NCBI GenBank assembly: GCA_041627895.1
Contig: JBFKQC010000004.1
Coordinates: 37,502-101,501 of the forward strand
DNA from: JBFKQC01 sp041627895
GTDB taxonomy: Bacteria; Pseudomonadota; Alphaproteobacteria; Rhodobacterales; Rhodobacteraceae
Length of the DNA: 64,000 nt
Direction of reading: 5' to 3'
Of this stretch, positions 14,455-24,848 are shown piece after piece (position 1 is the first letter of the stretch; each line of letters begins with the position of its first letter). Both the position numbers and the translations under genes were made by a program. The notes beneath the pieces are model-generated. The model was not told where the DNA came from. It worked only from the letters and a program-made list of their open reading frames with translations, and did no database searches.

Positions 14455-16674
14455 TCATCGCCCGGCAGCGGCGGCCGGTGGCGCCTCGTCAGGAAAGACC
14501 GGCAGGCAGCCTTGCGGCGCCTCCTCGGCGATCCGGGCGAGGATCGCGTCCTTCTTCAACGGTTTGGTCATGTAGTGGTCGAGCCCCGCGGACAGGATTG
14601 CCTGGTCGTCGCCGGCCATTGCATGCGCCGTCAGGGCGACGATCGTGGTGCGGGGCAGGCCACGTTCGGATTCCATCGCGCGGATCCGGCGCGTCGCCTC
14701 TTTGCCGTCGATCCCAGGCATCGAGATGTCCATGAAGATCACGTCGGGCCGGAACGCCTGGAACCCGTCGACGGCCTCTTGCCCGTCGGCGGCGAATTCC
14801 AGGTCGATATCGAGCGCCTTGACCAGCTTGCCGAAGATCAGCCGGTTGGTCTTGTTGTCTTCCGCCGCGAGAACGCGCATCCGCCGCGGTTGGCTGGGAA
14901 CGGCATTTTCGGACGATTCAGAGCCTGAATCGACCGTCTCGGACGTCGCGCCGTCCGGGGCCGGAAGATCCGCGATGGCCGAAAACAGCTCTCGCCGCCG
15001 CACCGGCTTTTGCAGGCTGCGTGTGATCACGCCGGGTTCGGCATCTGCCTGGCCCGGCGCCGTGACCAGCAGGATGATCGGGCCCTCGAACCCGTCGGCG
15101 CGCAGCCGCGCGGCCAGGTCGCTGCCGGCCATGTCGGGCAGGTGGTGGTCGATCAGCATGACGTCGCACCTGCCGGGCGCCGCGCCCCGCACCTCGGCGG
15201 CCGAGGCGCATTGCCGGACCGCCACATTCTGCATCGCGAGCTGCTTGTCGGTGATCTGGCGGTTCAGCGGCTGCGCGTCGGCCACCACGACGCGCCCGAT
15301 CCATCCCGGAACCGCGGCCAGCGGCGGCTCGTCGCTTTCGGCCACGGGCAGCGTCAGGTGAAAGCCAAAGCTGGATCCGGCGCCCGGTTCGCTGTCCACC
15401 CAGATTTCGCCGCCCATCGTCTCGACCAGCCGCTTGGTGATCGCCAGTCCCAGTCCGGTGCCCTCGAACTTGCGGTTGCGGTCGTCCTCGACCTGGTTGA
15501 ACTCGCCGAAAATGTGTCGCGTCATCTCGGGCGCGATGCCGATTCCGGTGTCTTCGACCATGACGTGCACGCGCTGTTCGTCGCCCTCGCCCACCGGCAG
15601 GCCGACCACGCGGATCAGAACGTGGCCCTCTTGGGTGAACTTGATCGCGTTGCCGATCAGGTTGGTCAGAACCTGCCGGATGCGGGCCGCGTCCGCGACA
15701 TAGTGCGTCGGCATGAACATGTCGAAATCGACGATCAGGTCGAGGTCCTTTTCCGCGACCGAAGGCTGCAGCAGCATGACGATCTCGTGGATCGCGCGTT
15801 CCAGGTCGAAGGCTTCGGGATGCAGGATCAGCCTGTCCGCGTCGATCTTGGAATAGTCCAGCACGTCGTTGATCAGGCTCAGAAGCGCCTGGCCCGAGGC
15901 GCGGATCGTTTCGATGAACAGGCGCTGTTCCTCGTCCAGATCGGTTTCGGCCAAGAGGTCGGCCATCGCCACGACACCGTTCATCGGCGTCCTGATCTCG
16001 TGGCTCATGTTGGCGAGGAACGCCGATTTCGCACGGTTCGCGGCCTCTGCCCGGTGGCGCGCCTTCCTCAGCTTGGCCTCGTTGCGGATCGTGTCGGTGA
16101 TGTTCAGCGCCAGCGAGACGGTGTCGCCCGCGTCCGAGCGGCGGTCGAGCAGCTTGACGAAGGTACCGTTCCAGAGCCGCAGGACGGAGGGCGCGATCGT
16201 GCCGCCCCGCCAGCGGTCCAGCATTGCCGCCACCCAGTCGGCGCGCGACCGGCCTTCGGTATCGACAACGCCCTCGTGTGCCGCGATGGCAAGGAGTTCC
16301 TCATAATTGATGCCGGGCCCGACGGCGTCGAGCCCGTCGAAGGGCAGCAGATAGGCGGAATTGGCGGCGACCATCACCTCGTCCGCGTCGAACACGGCGA
16401 AACCGTCCTGGATCGTCTCGACCGAATCCCACAGCCGGCGCTCGGCGATCAGGACCGCGGCGGTGGCGGTTTCCAGTTCGGTCAGCGTCTGCGCGTTCTG
16501 TTCCTTCAGCGCCTCGGCCTCGACCCGTTTCTCGACGATCTCGTCCGAGAGGTGGCGCGCGTGCCTGGAAAGCCTTCGATTCGCCTCCGAAAGTTCTGCC
16601 TGCTTCAGCTCCAGCAGGCGCTCTGCCGCCATCCGCGCGCGCCGCTCGCGGGCAAGCAAGTCTGCGATATCCAT
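14455..16674 (-). CDS. Hybrid sensor histidine kinase with two receiver domains
   Basis: 739 aa from ATG 16674 (MDIADLLARERRARM), chosen for GGAG 7 bases upstream; an in-frame ATG at 16737 would add 21 residues. Order: long N-terminal coiled coil (about 1-95), a PAS-like sensor (VETIQDGFAVFDADEVMVAA), HisKA with the phospho-His in FLANMSHEIRTPMNG, HATPase_c (NLIGNAIKFT, VEDTGIGI, GTGLGLAI), receiver 1 (VMLIDHHLPDMAG) and receiver 2 (LAAEDNKTNR, IFMDISMPGIDG, LTAHAMAG, TKPLKKD). No membrane helix, so it senses a cytoplasmic cue. Receiver 1 is the less conserved. The partner regulator is not in the window. Confidence 0.9.
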   Translation of the reverse strand: MDIADLLARERRARMAAERLLELKQAELSEANRRLSRHARHLSDEIVEKRVEAEALKEQNAQTLTELETATAAVLIAERRLWDSVETIQDGFAVFDADEVMVAANSAYLLPFDGLDAVGPGINYEELLAIAAHEGVVDTEGRSRADWVAAMLDRWRGGTIAPSVLRLWNGTFVKLLDRRSDAGDTVSLALNITDTIRNEAKLRKARHRAEAANRAKSAFLANMSHEIRTPMNGVVAMADLLAETDLDEEQRLFIETIRASGQALLSLINDVLDYSKIDADRLILHPEAFDLERAIHEIVMLLQPSVAEKDLDLIVDFDMFMPTHYVADAARIRQVLTNLIGNAIKFTQEGHVLIRVVGLPVGEGDEQRVHVMVEDTGIGIAPEMTRHIFGEFNQVEDDRNRKFEGTGLGLAITKRLVETMGGEIWVDSEPGAGSSFGFHLTLPVAESDEPPLAAVPGWIGRVVVADAQPLNRQITDKQLAMQNVAVRQCASAAEVRGAAPGRCDVMLIDHHLPDMAGSDLAARLRADGFEGPIILLVTAPGQADAEPGVITRSLQKPVRRRELFSAIADLPAPDGATSETVDSGSESSENAVPSQPRRMRVLAAEDNKTNRLIFGKLVKALDIDLEFAADGQEAVDGFQAFRPDVIFMDISMPGIDGKEATRRIRAMESERGLPRTTIVALTAHAMAGDDQAILSAGLDHYMTKPLKKDAILARIAEEAPQGCLPVFPDEAPPAAAAGR

Positions 16675-16804
16675 CCCGAGGCTCCGCGTTGCCCCGCGAT
16701 CATCGCCCGGCTTGTTGAATATCGGCTTAACCGCCATTGCCGAATCCGTTGCCGCGTTGCGGGCGGTGTGCGACCATGAAGCCATTCAAAGCAGGAGGTA
16801 GACC

Positions 16805-19800
16805 ATGCGCATTGGCGTCGGACTTGGGATTCTTCTCGCGATCATCGGCAACACGGCACTGGCGCAAGACCCGGTGCCCGATCGGCGGCTTGGCCTGGTG
16901 CGTGACGTCGACTTTCCCGGCGGCGACATCCGGTCGATTTTCGACACGACGCTGAACGCGTGCGAGACCGCCTGCCTGACCGATCCGCGCTGCGTCGCCT
17001 TCACCTTCAACACGCGTTCGAACGCCTGTTTCCCGAAATCCGAGCTTGGCGAGGAAGCACCGTACGAGGGTGCCTTTTCCGGCCGCGTCCTGACTGCCGA
17101 TCCGCGCATCGTGGCGGCCGCGGAAACCCGCGCCGCCGAGCTGGATTTCCTGTCCGAGCACGATATCGACCAGGCGAGGCGCCAGGCGCTCGACCTGACC
17201 AACCGGCACATTCCCGGCAACTGGACGCTTGCCGATCTGCTGCAGTCGGCGGCCGACTCGCGCGCCGAGGGCAACATCGTCGCCGCCTACCGGTTCATGG
17301 GCGCCGCGACCGTGCTGAGCGATGCGGCCGATCACTGGACCGAATACGCGCGCCTCGCGCTGGCGGTCCAGACCAACAGGTCATCCGAGCGGCGCGAATA
17401 CCAGGAGCGCGCGCTGCGCGCCGCCACCAATGCCTATCTGCGCGGCGATAAGCCGCCTGTCCGGGCAAGTACGCTTGCCGTGCTGGCCGAGGCGCTGGAA
17501 GAGAACGGCCGCGGGCGCGACATGATCCCGGCGCTCAGGCTCGCACAGTCCATCGCGCCGCGGCAGGACGCCGACGAGATGCTGGACAAGGCGATTGCCA
17601 AATACGGCTTCCGCATCGTCGAACATGACGTCGACAACGATGCCGCCCGGCCGCGGATCTGCGCCGAGTTCTCCGAGGACCTGGTGCGCGCCGGCTTGGA
17701 TTACGCGCCCTATGTGCAGGTGCCATCGGCCGAGCTGACGGTGGAACCCGATCAGCGGCGGCTATGCATCGAGGGCGTGGTGCACGGCGAACGCTACCAG
17801 GTGACGTTCCGCGAAGGGCTGCCCGCGCTGTCCGGCGAGGAGCTGGCCAAGAACATCACGCTGAACCTCTATGTCCGCGACCGCTCGCCCGGCGTCCGGT
17901 TTCCCGGCCGCGCCTACGTGCTGCCCGCCACCGGCGAGGTCGCGCTGCCGATCGAGACCGTCAACCTGACCGAGATCGACCTGACCCTGTCGCGGGTCAG
18001 CGACCGCTCGATCCTGCGCGCGATCCAGGAGGATTACTTCGGCCGCCCGCTATCGGCCTGGGAGCTGGACAATTTCGGCTCGGATATCGCCACCGAGGTC
18101 TGGACCGGCAAGGGCGAGGTGGCGCAGGAATTGAACCGCGACGTCACCACGCGGCTGCCGCTGACCGAGGTCGTCGGGCCGCTCGATCCCGGCATCTATG
18201 CGCTGCGCGCCGAGGTTCCGGGCGCCGACCCGTACGAAGATCCCGCCGCCACGCAATGGTTCGTGGTCAGCGATCTGGGCCTTGCGACGATGACCGGGGC
18301 GGACGGGCTGCATGTCTTCGTGCGCAGCCTGGGCAGCGCCGATCCGGCGGCTGGCATCGAGATCAGCCTTTTGTCGCGCTCGAATGCCGTGCTGGCCACC
18401 GCAACGACCGATGCGCTGGGATATGCCCGCTTCGCGCCGGGGTTGACGCTCGGCACCGGCGGGGCGGAACCGGCAATGGTGCTGGCCACGACCCAGGGCG
18501 ATCTGTCGTTCCTGTCGCTCACCGATCCCGAATTCGACCTCAGCGACCGCGGGGTGGAAGGCCGCGCGCCGGCCGGCCCGATCGACGCCTTCCTGACCAC
18601 GGACCGCGGCGCCTATCGTGCGGGCGAGGCGATCAATGCCACGGTCCTGACCCGCGACGGCGAGGCGGAGGCGATCGAGGGGCTGCCGCTGGTGGCCATC
18701 CTCAAGCGGCCCGACGGCGTGGAATACGCGCGCCAGGTCTCGCAGACGCAGCAAGCGGGCGGGCATGTCTTTACGTTCCGCACCAGCGGCGCCGCGCCGC
18801 GTGGATCGTGGCGGCTGGATATCCACGCCGACGCAGAGGCGCCGCCCATCGCCACCACCAAGGTGCTGGTCGAGGATTTCCTGCCGGAACGCATCGACTT
18901 CGACCTGACGCTGCCCGATGGCCTGATCCGCGCCGGGGACACGCCGCCGCTGGCCATTGCCGCGCGGTACCTGTTCGGCGCGCCGGCAGGCGATTTGCCG
19001 ATCGAGGGCGAGGTGCTGCTGCGCGCCGCCAGCCGGGTCGACGCATATCCCGGCTATGCCTTCGGGCGGCACGATGCCGATATCCGGCCCGACGTCTGGT
19101 TCATGCCCGGCGACGTGCGAACGGATGCGGACGGCAAGGCGGTAATCGGGCTGAATTTCCCCGAGTTAGAGACGAATTTCCGCCCGCTCGAGGCGGTGAT
19201 CGCGGTGCGCCTTACCGAAGGATCGGGCCGCCCGGTGGAACGCAAGATCACCCATCCCGTCGCGCCCGCCGGCCCGGTGATCGGCATCAAGCCGAATTTC
19301 GAGGGCACGCTCAGCGAGGGCACCGAAGCCTCGTTCAACCTGATCGCGCTGGACGAGGCGCTGCGGCCGACAGGGATGGCCGTGCGCTGGACGATCAACC
19401 GCGTGCAGACCAGGTACCAGTGGTATCGCTATTCCGGCAGCTGGAACTGGGAACCCGTGACCACCCGCACCCGCGTGGCCGAGGGCGATGCGGCGCTGGG
19501 CGGCACGCCGGTGACGGTGACCGCCCCGGTCGACTGGGGGCGCTACGAGATCAGGGTCGAGCGCACCGGCGCAGACTACGTCGCCGCGTCGCAGGACTTC
19601 TATGCGGGCTGGTACGGCGCGGCCGATGCCTCGTCGACGCCGGACCTACTGGAGGTGGCATTGGATGCCGAGGCCTACCGCCCGGGCGACACCGCGCGTC
19701 TGCGGCTGGTGCCGCGCTATCCCGGCAAGGCGCTGATCACCGTGGTCTCGAACCGGCTGATCGACATGAAGGCGATAGACGTTACCGAAGGCGAGAACCT

Positions 19801-22243
19801 CGTGGATTTGCCGGTGACCGATGCCTGGGGCGCCGGCGCCTATGTCACCGCCACGGTGATCCGCCCGATGAGCGTCGAGGCCGGGCGCAATCCGGCCCGC
19901 GCGCTGGGGCTGGCGCATGCCACGGTCGATCCGGGGCGGCACAAGCTGGCCGCCACCTTCGAGTCCGCGGCCGAGGTCGACCCGCGCGGGCCGCTGCCTG
20001 TCGCACTGAGGGTCGATGGCATTGCCGAGGGCGAAACCGCCTGGGCCACCATCGCCGCGGTCGATGTCGGTATCCTGAACCTGACCGGCTTCGACTCGCC
20101 CGACCCCTCGGGGCACTACTTCGGCCAGCGCAAGCTGGGCATGGGGCTGCGCGACGTCTACGGCCGGCTGATCGACGGCATGAACGGGTCGCTCGGGTCG
20201 GTGCGGTCCGGCGGCGACGCTTCGGCCGATGCCGGCCTGCAGGCGCCGCCGCCGACCGAGGAACTGGTCGCCTATTTCAGCGGTCCGGTTCAGGTCGGTG
20301 CCGACGGCTATGCGCGCACCAGCTTCGATCTGCCGTCGTTCAACGGATCGGTGCGGCTGATGGCCGTGGTCTGGTCGAAAACCGGCGTCGGCGAGGCCGA
20401 GGCCGAAGTGCTGGTGCGCGACCCGGTCGTGATCACAGCCAGCCTGCCGCGTTTCATGGCGCCCGGCGATCAGTCTCGGTTGCTGCTGGAAATCGTCCAT
20501 GCCACGGGTCCGTCGGGCCGCATGGGGCTGGATATCGAGCCGCATGGCGTGCGGCTGAACCGCGCCGTGCCCTCGGGCATCAACCTGACCGACCAGGGCA
20601 AGGCGGTGCTGTCGCTTCCGATCACCGCGGTCGCGGCCGGCATCCACAAGATCGAGGTCACGCTGAACACGCCGGATGGAAAGGTGCTGACCAAGACGCT
20701 GACATTGCCGGTACAGGTCAACGACCCGATCACCACGCGGACCAGCCGGTTCAGCCTGGCCCCGGGCAGCACCTTCACCTTCGACGACAACGTCTTTGCC
20801 GGGATGACGGCGGGTACCGCCTCGGCCACGCTGGCCGCGGGGCCGCTGGCGCGGCTGGATGCGCCGGGGCTGTTGCAGGCGCTCGACCGCTATCCATACG
20901 GCTGCACCGAGCAGATCACGTCTCGGGCGCTGCCCCTGCTCTATCTCGACGAGGTCGCCCGCGCGATGGGTCTGGCAGAGCGCGACGCGCTGGCGGGGCG
21001 CATCGACCAGGCGATCGAGCGGGTGCTGACCAACCAGGCCCCGAACGGCGCCTTTGGCCTGTGGCGGGCGGAATCCGGCGACTTCTGGCTCGATGCCTAT
21101 GTCACCGACTTCCTGTCCCGTGCCCGTGCCCGCGGCTTCGAGGTGCCCGACATCGCCTTCCGCACGGCGCTGGACAACCTGCGCAACCGGGTGAACTACG
21201 CCCCCGATTTCGACGATGGCGGCGAGGAAATCGCCTATGCGCTCTATGTCCTTGCACGCGAGGGCGCGGCCGCGGTGGGCGATCTGCGCTATTACGCCGA
21301 CGTCAAGGCCGGGGATTTCGCCACGCCGCTGGCCGCGGCGCAGCTTGGCGCGGCGCTGGCCGCTTATGGCGACCCGACACGGGCCGACCGCATGTTTGCC
21401 GTGGCGACCCGCAAGATCGCGGGGCTTTCGGGCAGCGAGGCGCAGATCTGGCGCAGCGATTACGGCACCCGCCTGCGCGACCGCGCCGCGGTGCTGACGC
21501 TCGCCGTCGAGGCCGGCAGCAAGGCCGTGGACCGCGAGCGGCTTTTGGCCAGCATCGCGCCGGTCGAGGGCAGCTTTGTGATGTCGACCCAGGAACAGGT
21601 GTGGTCGCTGCTGGCCGCGCACGCGATCCTCGATACCGGCGGGATTGCCGGCCTGACCGTCGACGGAAACCCCGCTGACGGACCCTTGGTGCGGGTGGTC
21701 GAGGACCAGGTCGCGTTCGCGCCTATCGCGATCCGCAATTCGGGCGATGACGAGACCGTGATCACGCTGACCACGTTCGGCGTGCCGGGGGTGGCGGAAC
21801 CCGCCGGCGGCAACGGCTATGCCATCGAGCGGCGCTATTTCACCATGGATGGCGACCCTGTTCCGGCCGAAACCGTGCCGCGGGGCACGCGGCTGGTCAC
21901 GGTGCTGACGGTCAAGCCGTGGGGCAAGTCCGCCGCAAGGCTGATGATCGACGACCCGCTGCCCGCGGGCTTCGAAATCGACAACCCGAACCTGATGCGC
22001 GGCGGCGATATCAGGGCGCTCGACTGGCTGGAACTGCACGACGAAACCCGCGCGACCGAATTCCGGCAGGACCGCTTCCTGGCCGCGGTCGACTGGCAGT
22101 CCGACAGCGCGTTCCGCCTGGCCTATGTCGTCCGTGCCGTCTCGCCGGGCGACTATCACCATCCGGCGGCCAGCGTCGAGGACATGTACCGCCCGGCCTA
22201 TCGCGCGCATACCGACACCGGTCGGGTTGTGATCACGGAATGA
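16805..22243 (+). CDS. Bacterial alpha-2-macroglobulin family protein with N-terminal PAN-like domain
   Basis: 1812 aa. A periplasmic protease trap. AGGAGG precedes ATG 16805; the signal peptide ends near TALA-QD (residue 20). Residues about 30-80 form a PAN/Apple-like module (NACETACLTDPRCVAFTF). A series of MG domains follows, then the bait region and the thioester site CTEQ (Cys1367 in YPYGCTEQITSR) that binds attacking proteases covalently, and the C-terminal complement-like helical domain. No lipobox is seen, unlike E. coli YfhM, so it may be soluble. The stop overlaps the start of pbpC (ATGA). This pairing with PBP1C is conserved and implies defence and repair of the wall when proteases enter. 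Confidence 0.93.
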   Translation: MRIGVGLGILLAIIGNTALAQDPVPDRRLGLVRDVDFPGGDIRSIFDTTLNACETACLTDPRCVAFTFNTRSNACFPKSELGEEAPYEGAFSGRVLTADPRIVAAAETRAAELDFLSEHDIDQARRQALDLTNRHIPGNWTLADLLQSAADSRAEGNIVAAYRFMGAATVLSDAADHWTEYARLALAVQTNRSSERREYQERALRAATNAYLRGDKPPVRASTLAVLAEALEENGRGRDMIPALRLAQSIAPRQDADEMLDKAIAKYGFRIVEHDVDNDAARPRICAEFSEDLVRAGLDYAPYVQVPSAELTVEPDQRRLCIEGVVHGERYQVTFREGLPALSGEELAKNITLNLYVRDRSPGVRFPGRAYVLPATGEVALPIETVNLTEIDLTLSRVSDRSILRAIQEDYFGRPLSAWELDNFGSDIATEVWTGKGEVAQELNRDVTTRLPLTEVVGPLDPGIYALRAEVPGADPYEDPAATQWFVVSDLGLATMTGADGLHVFVRSLGSADPAAGIEISLLSRSNAVLATATTDALGYARFAPGLTLGTGGAEPAMVLATTQGDLSFLSLTDPEFDLSDRGVEGRAPAGPIDAFLTTDRGAYRAGEAINATVLTRDGEAEAIEGLPLVAILKRPDGVEYARQVSQTQQAGGHVFTFRTSGAAPRGSWRLDIHADAEAPPIATTKVLVEDFLPERIDFDLTLPDGLIRAGDTPPLAIAARYLFGAPAGDLPIEGEVLLRAASRVDAYPGYAFGRHDADIRPDVWFMPGDVRTDADGKAVIGLNFPELETNFRPLEAVIAVRLTEGSGRPVERKITHPVAPAGPVIGIKPNFEGTLSEGTEASFNLIALDEALRPTGMAVRWTINRVQTRYQWYRYSGSWNWEPVTTRTRVAEGDAALGGTPVTVTAPVDWGRYEIRVERTGADYVAASQDFYAGWYGAADASSTPDLLEVALDAEAYRPGDTARLRLVPRYPGKALITVVSNRLIDMKAIDVTEGENLVDLPVTDAWGAGAYVTATVIRPMSVEAGRNPARALGLAHATVDPGRHKLAATFESAAEVDPRGPLPVALRVDGIAEGETAWATIAAVDVGILNLTGFDSPDPSGHYFGQRKLGMGLRDVYGRLIDGMNGSLGSVRSGGDASADAGLQAPPPTEELVAYFSGPVQVGADGYARTSFDLPSFNGSVRLMAVVWSKTGVGEAEAEVLVRDPVVITASLPRFMAPGDQSRLLLEIVHATGPSGRMGLDIEPHGVRLNRAVPSGINLTDQGKAVLSLPITAVAAGIHKIEVTLNTPDGKVLTKTLTLPVQVNDPITTRTSRFSLAPGSTFTFDDNVFAGMTAGTASATLAAGPLARLDAPGLLQALDRYPYGCTEQITSRALPLLYLDEVARAMGLAERDALAGRIDQAIERVLTNQAPNGAFGLWRAESGDFWLDAYVTDFLSRARARGFEVPDIAFRTALDNLRNRVNYAPDFDDGGEEIAYALYVLAREGAAAVGDLRYYADVKAGDFATPLAAAQLGAALAAYGDPTRADRMFAVATRKIAGLSGSEAQIWRSDYGTRLRDRAAVLTLAVEAGSKAVDRERLLASIAPVEGSFVMSTQEQVWSLLAAHAILDTGGIAGLTVDGNPADGPLVRVVEDQVAFAPIAIRNSGDDETVITLTTFGVPGVAEPAGGNGYAIERRYFTMDGDPVPAETVPRGTRLVTVLTVKPWGKSAARLMIDDPLPAGFEIDNPNLMRGGDIRALDWLELHDETRATEFRQDRFLAAVDWQSDSAFRLAYVVRAVSPGDYHHPAASVEDMYRPAYRAHTDTGRVVITE

Positions 22244-24282
22244 GGCGGACGCGCCTCATAGCGCTCGCCCTGGCGCTTTATGGCGCGGCGCTTGGGCGGG
22301 ATGCGTTCGACCATTGGGTCGACGCCACCGTGATCCCGCCGCTGGCGGTCGAAACCTCGGTCGAGATGCTCGACCGCGACGGCGTGCTGCTGCGCGCCTT
22401 TACCGTCGCCGATGGGCGCTGGCGGCTGGCGACGTCGCTGGATGCGGTCGATCCCGGCTATCTGCGGATGCTGGTGGCATACGAGGACAAGCGTTTCCAT
22501 CGCCATGCCGGGGTCGACCCGCTGGCGGCGCTGCGTGCCGCGGGACAGGCGCTGTGGAATGGCCGGATCGTGTCCGGCGGATCGACCCTGACGATGCAGG
22601 TTGCGCGGCTATTGGAAGAGGGGCCGACGGGGCGGTTGGACGGCAAGTTGAGGCAGGTCAGGCTCGCATTGGCGCTGGAACGCCGGCTGAGCAAGGCCGA
22701 AATCCTCACGCTCTACGTCAACCGGGCGCCGTTCGGCGGAAACCTCGAAGGGCTGCGCGCCGCGACGCTGGCCTGGTTCGGGAAAGAACCGCGGCGGCTG
22801 ACCGTGGCCGAGGCGGCGCTGCTGGTGGCGCTGCCGCAATCGCCCGAGACCCGCCGCCCCGACCGGTACGCGGGGACTGCGCAGGACGCACGGCGCCGGG
22901 TGCTGGCGCGGGTCGCCGCGGCGGGCGTGATCGACGCCGAAGCCCGCGCCGCGGCCATGACCGAGCATTTGCCGCCCCGGCGCCGCGACTTTCCCGCGCT
23001 TGCCGCGCATTTGACCGAACGCCGGCGCGCGGCCGACCCGTCGTCGGTTCTGCACCGTCTGACGCTGGACGCGGGGCTGCAGGCGCGGCTCGAGGCGCTG
23101 GCGGCACGGGCGGCGCGGGAGGGCGGCGACCGTTTGTCGGTCGCAATCCTCGTCGCCGATCACGGGACTGGCGAAATCGTCGCCTCGGTCGGGTCCGCCG
23201 GGTATCGCCCCGGCCAACGCGATGGGTTCGTGGACATGACCCGTGCGATCCGCTCGCCGGGATCGACCCTGAAGCCCCTGGTCTATGGCCTGTCCTTCGA
23301 TCAGGGCCTCGCGCATCCCGAGACGCTGATCGAGGACCGCCCGGCCGCGTTCGGCACCTATGCGCCGCAGAATTTCGACGGGCAGTTCCGCGGCACCGTC
23401 CGGGTGCGCGACGCGTTGCTGATGTCGCTGAATATCCCCGTGGTAAAGCTGACCGACGCGCTGGGCCCTGCCCGGCTGATGGCGCATCTGCGCCGTGCCG
23501 GGGTCGAGGCGCGCGTCTCTGGCGGGCGCCCGGGCCTGGCCGTGGCGCTGGGCGGCGTGGGGATCAGCCTGGAAGGACTGGTGCAACTGTATGCGAGCCT
23601 CGGAAACGGCGGCAGGGCGGTGCGGCTGGTCGAGGATTTCGAGACTGAACCCGCGGATTTTCCCCAAGACGTGCTGTCGCCCGAGGCGGCCTGGCAGATC
23701 GGCGACATCCTGAGCGGGCTGGCCCCGCCGCCCGGTGCGGCGCGAACCGGGCTGGCCTACAAGACCGGCACGTCCTATGGGCACCGCGACGCCTGGGCGA
23801 TCGGCTATGACGGGCGCCACGTTGCCGGCGTCTGGATGGGCCGGCCGGACGGCACGCCGGTGCCGGGCGCGTTCGGCGGCGATCTGGCCGCGCCGGTCCT
23901 GTTCGACGCGTTCGCCCGTCTGAAGCCCGCGCTCGACCGCCTGCCGCCGCCGCCGCCCGCGACCCTGGTCGTCGGCCATGCGCAGTTGCCGCGGCCGCTG
24001 AAGCGGTTCCGCCCGCGCGGCGCGGTCTTCGCCGAAAATACCGGGGGGCCGGATCTGGCGTTCCCGCCGGACGGTGCGTTGCTCGAGACGGGCGGTGCCG
24101 GGCTGGCGGTCAAGGTCCGCGACGGCCGCCCGCCCTTCACCTGGCTCGCGAACGGCCTGCCGGTGCTGACGCAAACCCACGACCGCAGCGCGCTGTTGGA
24201 CGTCGCGGGTCCGGGCTTTGTCACGCTGTCGGTGATCGACGCAGAGGGGCGGTCGGCGCAAAGCCAGGTTCGGCTGGATTAG
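22240..24282 (+). CDS. pbpC: Penicillin-binding protein 1C
   Basis: 680 aa, starting at ATG 22240 that overlaps the stop of the alpha-2-macroglobulin gene. A bifunctional peptidoglycan synthase: N-terminal membrane helix (IALALALYGAALG); GT51 glycosyltransferase with catalytic Glu in AYEDKRFHRHAGVDP and GGSTLTMQVARLL; transpeptidase with SPGSTLKP (nucleophile Ser), SLN and KTGTS; and the C-terminal BiPBP_C domain (about 600-680, GRPPFTWLANGLPVL) specific to PBP1C. It likely mends the wall where the macroglobulin partner acts. The 3' end is convergent with the marR-type gene. Confidence 0.95.
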   Translation: MRRTRLIALALALYGAALGRDAFDHWVDATVIPPLAVETSVEMLDRDGVLLRAFTVADGRWRLATSLDAVDPGYLRMLVAYEDKRFHRHAGVDPLAALRAAGQALWNGRIVSGGSTLTMQVARLLEEGPTGRLDGKLRQVRLALALERRLSKAEILTLYVNRAPFGGNLEGLRAATLAWFGKEPRRLTVAEAALLVALPQSPETRRPDRYAGTAQDARRRVLARVAAAGVIDAEARAAAMTEHLPPRRRDFPALAAHLTERRRAADPSSVLHRLTLDAGLQARLEALAARAAREGGDRLSVAILVADHGTGEIVASVGSAGYRPGQRDGFVDMTRAIRSPGSTLKPLVYGLSFDQGLAHPETLIEDRPAAFGTYAPQNFDGQFRGTVRVRDALLMSLNIPVVKLTDALGPARLMAHLRRAGVEARVSGGRPGLAVALGGVGISLEGLVQLYASLGNGGRAVRLVEDFETEPADFPQDVLSPEAAWQIGDILSGLAPPPGAARTGLAYKTGTSYGHRDAWAIGYDGRHVAGVWMGRPDGTPVPGAFGGDLAAPVLFDAFARLKPALDRLPPPPPATLVVGHAQLPRPLKRFRPRGAVFAENTGGPDLAFPPDGALLETGGAGLAVKVRDGRPPFTWLANGLPVLTQTHDRSALLDVAGPGFVTLSVIDAEGRSAQSQVRLD

Positions 24283-24336
24283 AGTCTGACCCGCTTGACA
24301 TGAAGCAGTCGTTCGAGCTGTCTGCCCTGCGCGAAT

Positions 24337-24365
24337 AGCGGCCGAAAGAGCGCGAACGGGCCGCT
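24337..24365. terminator. Hairpin between convergent pbpC and the MarR gene
   Basis: AGCGGCC (24337-24343) with GGCCGCT (24359-24365), 15-base loop, no clear T-run. Possibly a two-way transcription barrier. Confidence 0.35.
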
Positions 24366-24401
24366 TGCCGGCCTGGCGGTTCCGCCATGGCTCTGCCCGC
24401 G

Positions 24402-24830
24402 CTAGCCATCACGGTTCAGCAGATGCTCCAGTGCCGCGCGAAACCCGGGCGCGTCCGCCCCCAGATCGGCCAGCACAGCACGCTCGTAATCCCGCGCCAA
24501 CGGCGCCAGTTCCTCGACCATCGCACGGCCCTTGTCGGTCAGCGACAGCGCCACCAACCGCCCGTCGCTGGCATTGCTCGCCTTCGAGACATAGCCCGCC
24601 TGCTCGAGCCGCGAGGCCGCACGGCTGACCTTGGACTTGTCCATGTCGACGCGCTCGTGGATTTCGCGCACGCTGACCGTTCCAGCCTGGCTGAGATGGG
24701 CCACGACGCGCCACTCGGCAACCGAAATGCCGAATTTCTGCTGATACAGGGTCGAAAACCCGCGGCTGACGCGCGACGACAGCACGGCCAGCTGATAGGG
24801 AAGGAAAGCGTCCAGGTCGAATTCGGTCAT
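24402..24830 (-). CDS. MarR family regulator of the homogentisate genes
   Basis: 142 aa from ATG 24830 (MTEFDLDAFLPYQLAVLSSR). Winged-helix MarR fold: WRVVAHLSQAGTVSVREIHERVDMDKSKVSRAASRLE is the helix-turn-helix, ASDGRLVALSLTDKGRAM the wing. It is divergent from hmgA across a 130-base gap that holds two copies of a CGTTGC-N3-TGCAATG dyad, one over the hmgA promoter and one close to its own start. By analogy with HmgR-type control it is probably a repressor released by an aromatic intermediate such as homogentisate; the ligand is inferred, not seen. Confidence 0.88.
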   Translation of the reverse strand: MTEFDLDAFLPYQLAVLSSRVSRGFSTLYQQKFGISVAEWRVVAHLSQAGTVSVREIHERVDMDKSKVSRAASRLEQAGYVSKASNASDGRLVALSLTDKGRAMVEELAPLARDYERAVLADLGADAPGFRAALEHLLNRDG

Positions 24831-24848
24831 CGGGTCGCACCGCGGTCG

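Noticed and set aside
15000..15340. First receiver domain of the hybrid kinase as a dead pseudo-receiver
   Set aside because: Although more diverged than the second, it keeps an acidic start, the Asp in LIDHHLPD and a Lys near the end, so loss of phosphorylation cannot be claimed.
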